Assembly (NCBI RefSeq): GCF_900128985.1
Contig: NZ_FQUC01000003.1
Coordinates: 186,001 to 250,000, forward strand
DNA from: Indolivaga macrotermitis
Lineage (GTDB): Bacteria > Bacteroidota > Bacteroidia > Bacteroidales > Dysgonomonadaceae
Length of the DNA stretch: 64,000 nucleotides
Reading direction: 5' to 3'
The translations under genes were made by a program, and so were the position numbers. Positions 62,816 to 64,000 of the stretch are shown piece after piece (position 1 is the first letter of the stretch; each line of letters opens with the position of its first letter). Below the pieces are notes generated by a model. The model was not told where the DNA came from, did no database searches, and was given only the letters and a program-made list of their open reading frames with translations.

Positions 62816-62850
62816 AAAAAGAGTAGTTCATTTGGAACTACTCTTTTTTT
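62816..62850. terminator. Bidirectional terminator between peroxiredoxin and GAPDH genes
   Basis: GAGTAGTTC (62821-62829) and GAACTACTC (62835-62843), extended by AAAAA/TTTTT, form a perfect stem with a five-base loop. A T tract follows on the plus strand and an A tract precedes it, so it can serve both converging genes. Confidence 0.9.
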
Positions 62851-62868
62851 TGGCTAATATTTATCTAT

Positions 62869-63885
<1,017 letters not shown>

Positions 63886-63926
63886 CTAAATTTTAATTAT
63901 TAATACCTTGTTTAACTTCTGTATTA

Positions 63927-63934
63927 CAAATGTA
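63927..63934 (-). promoter_or_regulatory. Candidate -7 promoter box of GAPDH
   Basis: On the minus strand TACATTTG fits TAnnTTTG, 48-55 bases upstream of the start at 63879. A TTTG at 63964-63961 is at a longer spacing (26) than usual. Confidence 0.5.
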
Positions 63935-64000
63935 CTTATTATATCTCTTGTCTGTTATGACAAAAAATATGAAAATTCTGCCATATGATGTTTACTTCCG

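Overview
The window is a chromosomal stretch from a member of the Bacteroidota, most likely a Bacteroidales of the Dysgonomonas/Parabacteroides/Porphyromonas neighbourhood. The signs are a SusC-type receptor, a one-protein hybrid two-component regulator, a TPR-lipoprotein regulator, lipoprotein signals followed by acidic residues, -7 promoter boxes of the form TAnnTTTG, and a moderately AT-rich base composition. The genus is an inference; nothing in the window fixes it.

Layout. (1) 0.2-15.1 kb: a polysaccharide utilisation locus. A SusC transporter, a GH2 beta-galactosidase-like enzyme, a GH88 unsaturated glucuronyl hydrolase and a PL8 lyase lie on the minus strand, with a divergent hybrid two-component regulator. 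PL8 plus GH88 points to uronic-acid polymers such as hyaluronan or chondroitin. No SusD is visible, although one may lie beyond base 1. (2) 15.1-21.6 kb: a Ppx/GppA-like phosphatase, a secreted tyrosine-phosphatase-like protein, and a two-gene operon of a GH13 alpha-glucosidase with a PHP-phosphoesterase/GT4-glycosyltransferase fusion.

(3) 22.1-40.4 kb: a large cobalamin locus made of two converging operons, each headed by a cobalamin riboswitch and each starting with a BtuB-like receptor. The left operon runs btuB1, btuF1, cbiK1, cbiH-cbiC, cbiE-cbiT, cbiG-cbiF. The right operon runs btuB2, cbiK2, cbiL, btuF2, btuC, btuD, cbiJ-cbiD. They meet tail to tail with 3 bases between stop codons. 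Together they hold every corrin-ring enzyme from cobalt-sirohydrochlorin to cobyrinic acid, four pairs of activities being fused, plus uptake genes. Both CbiK chelatases carry export signals, and one is a lipoprotein with a surface-export-like tail. The right operon resembles the Porphyromonas gingivalis iht haem-uptake operon. This is the most interesting part of the window.

(4) 40.5-46.5 kb: a visibly AT-rich accessory stretch with a small membrane protein, a YdeI-like protein, an unknown 128-residue protein, a TPR/HTH lipoprotein regulator and an outer-membrane beta-barrel receptor-like protein, ending beside tRNA-Pro. (5) 46.7-64 kb: mostly housekeeping. It holds aspS, a marR-linked RND efflux operon (adaptor, pump, outer-membrane factor), a protein with UBA-like segments, a recN-SMI1-rlmB-ridA-yccF cluster, a small outer-membrane protein, mnmA, a TRIC/YicG membrane protein, a 2-Cys peroxiredoxin and GAPDH. 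Several hairpin terminators and Bacteroidetes-type promoters can be placed.
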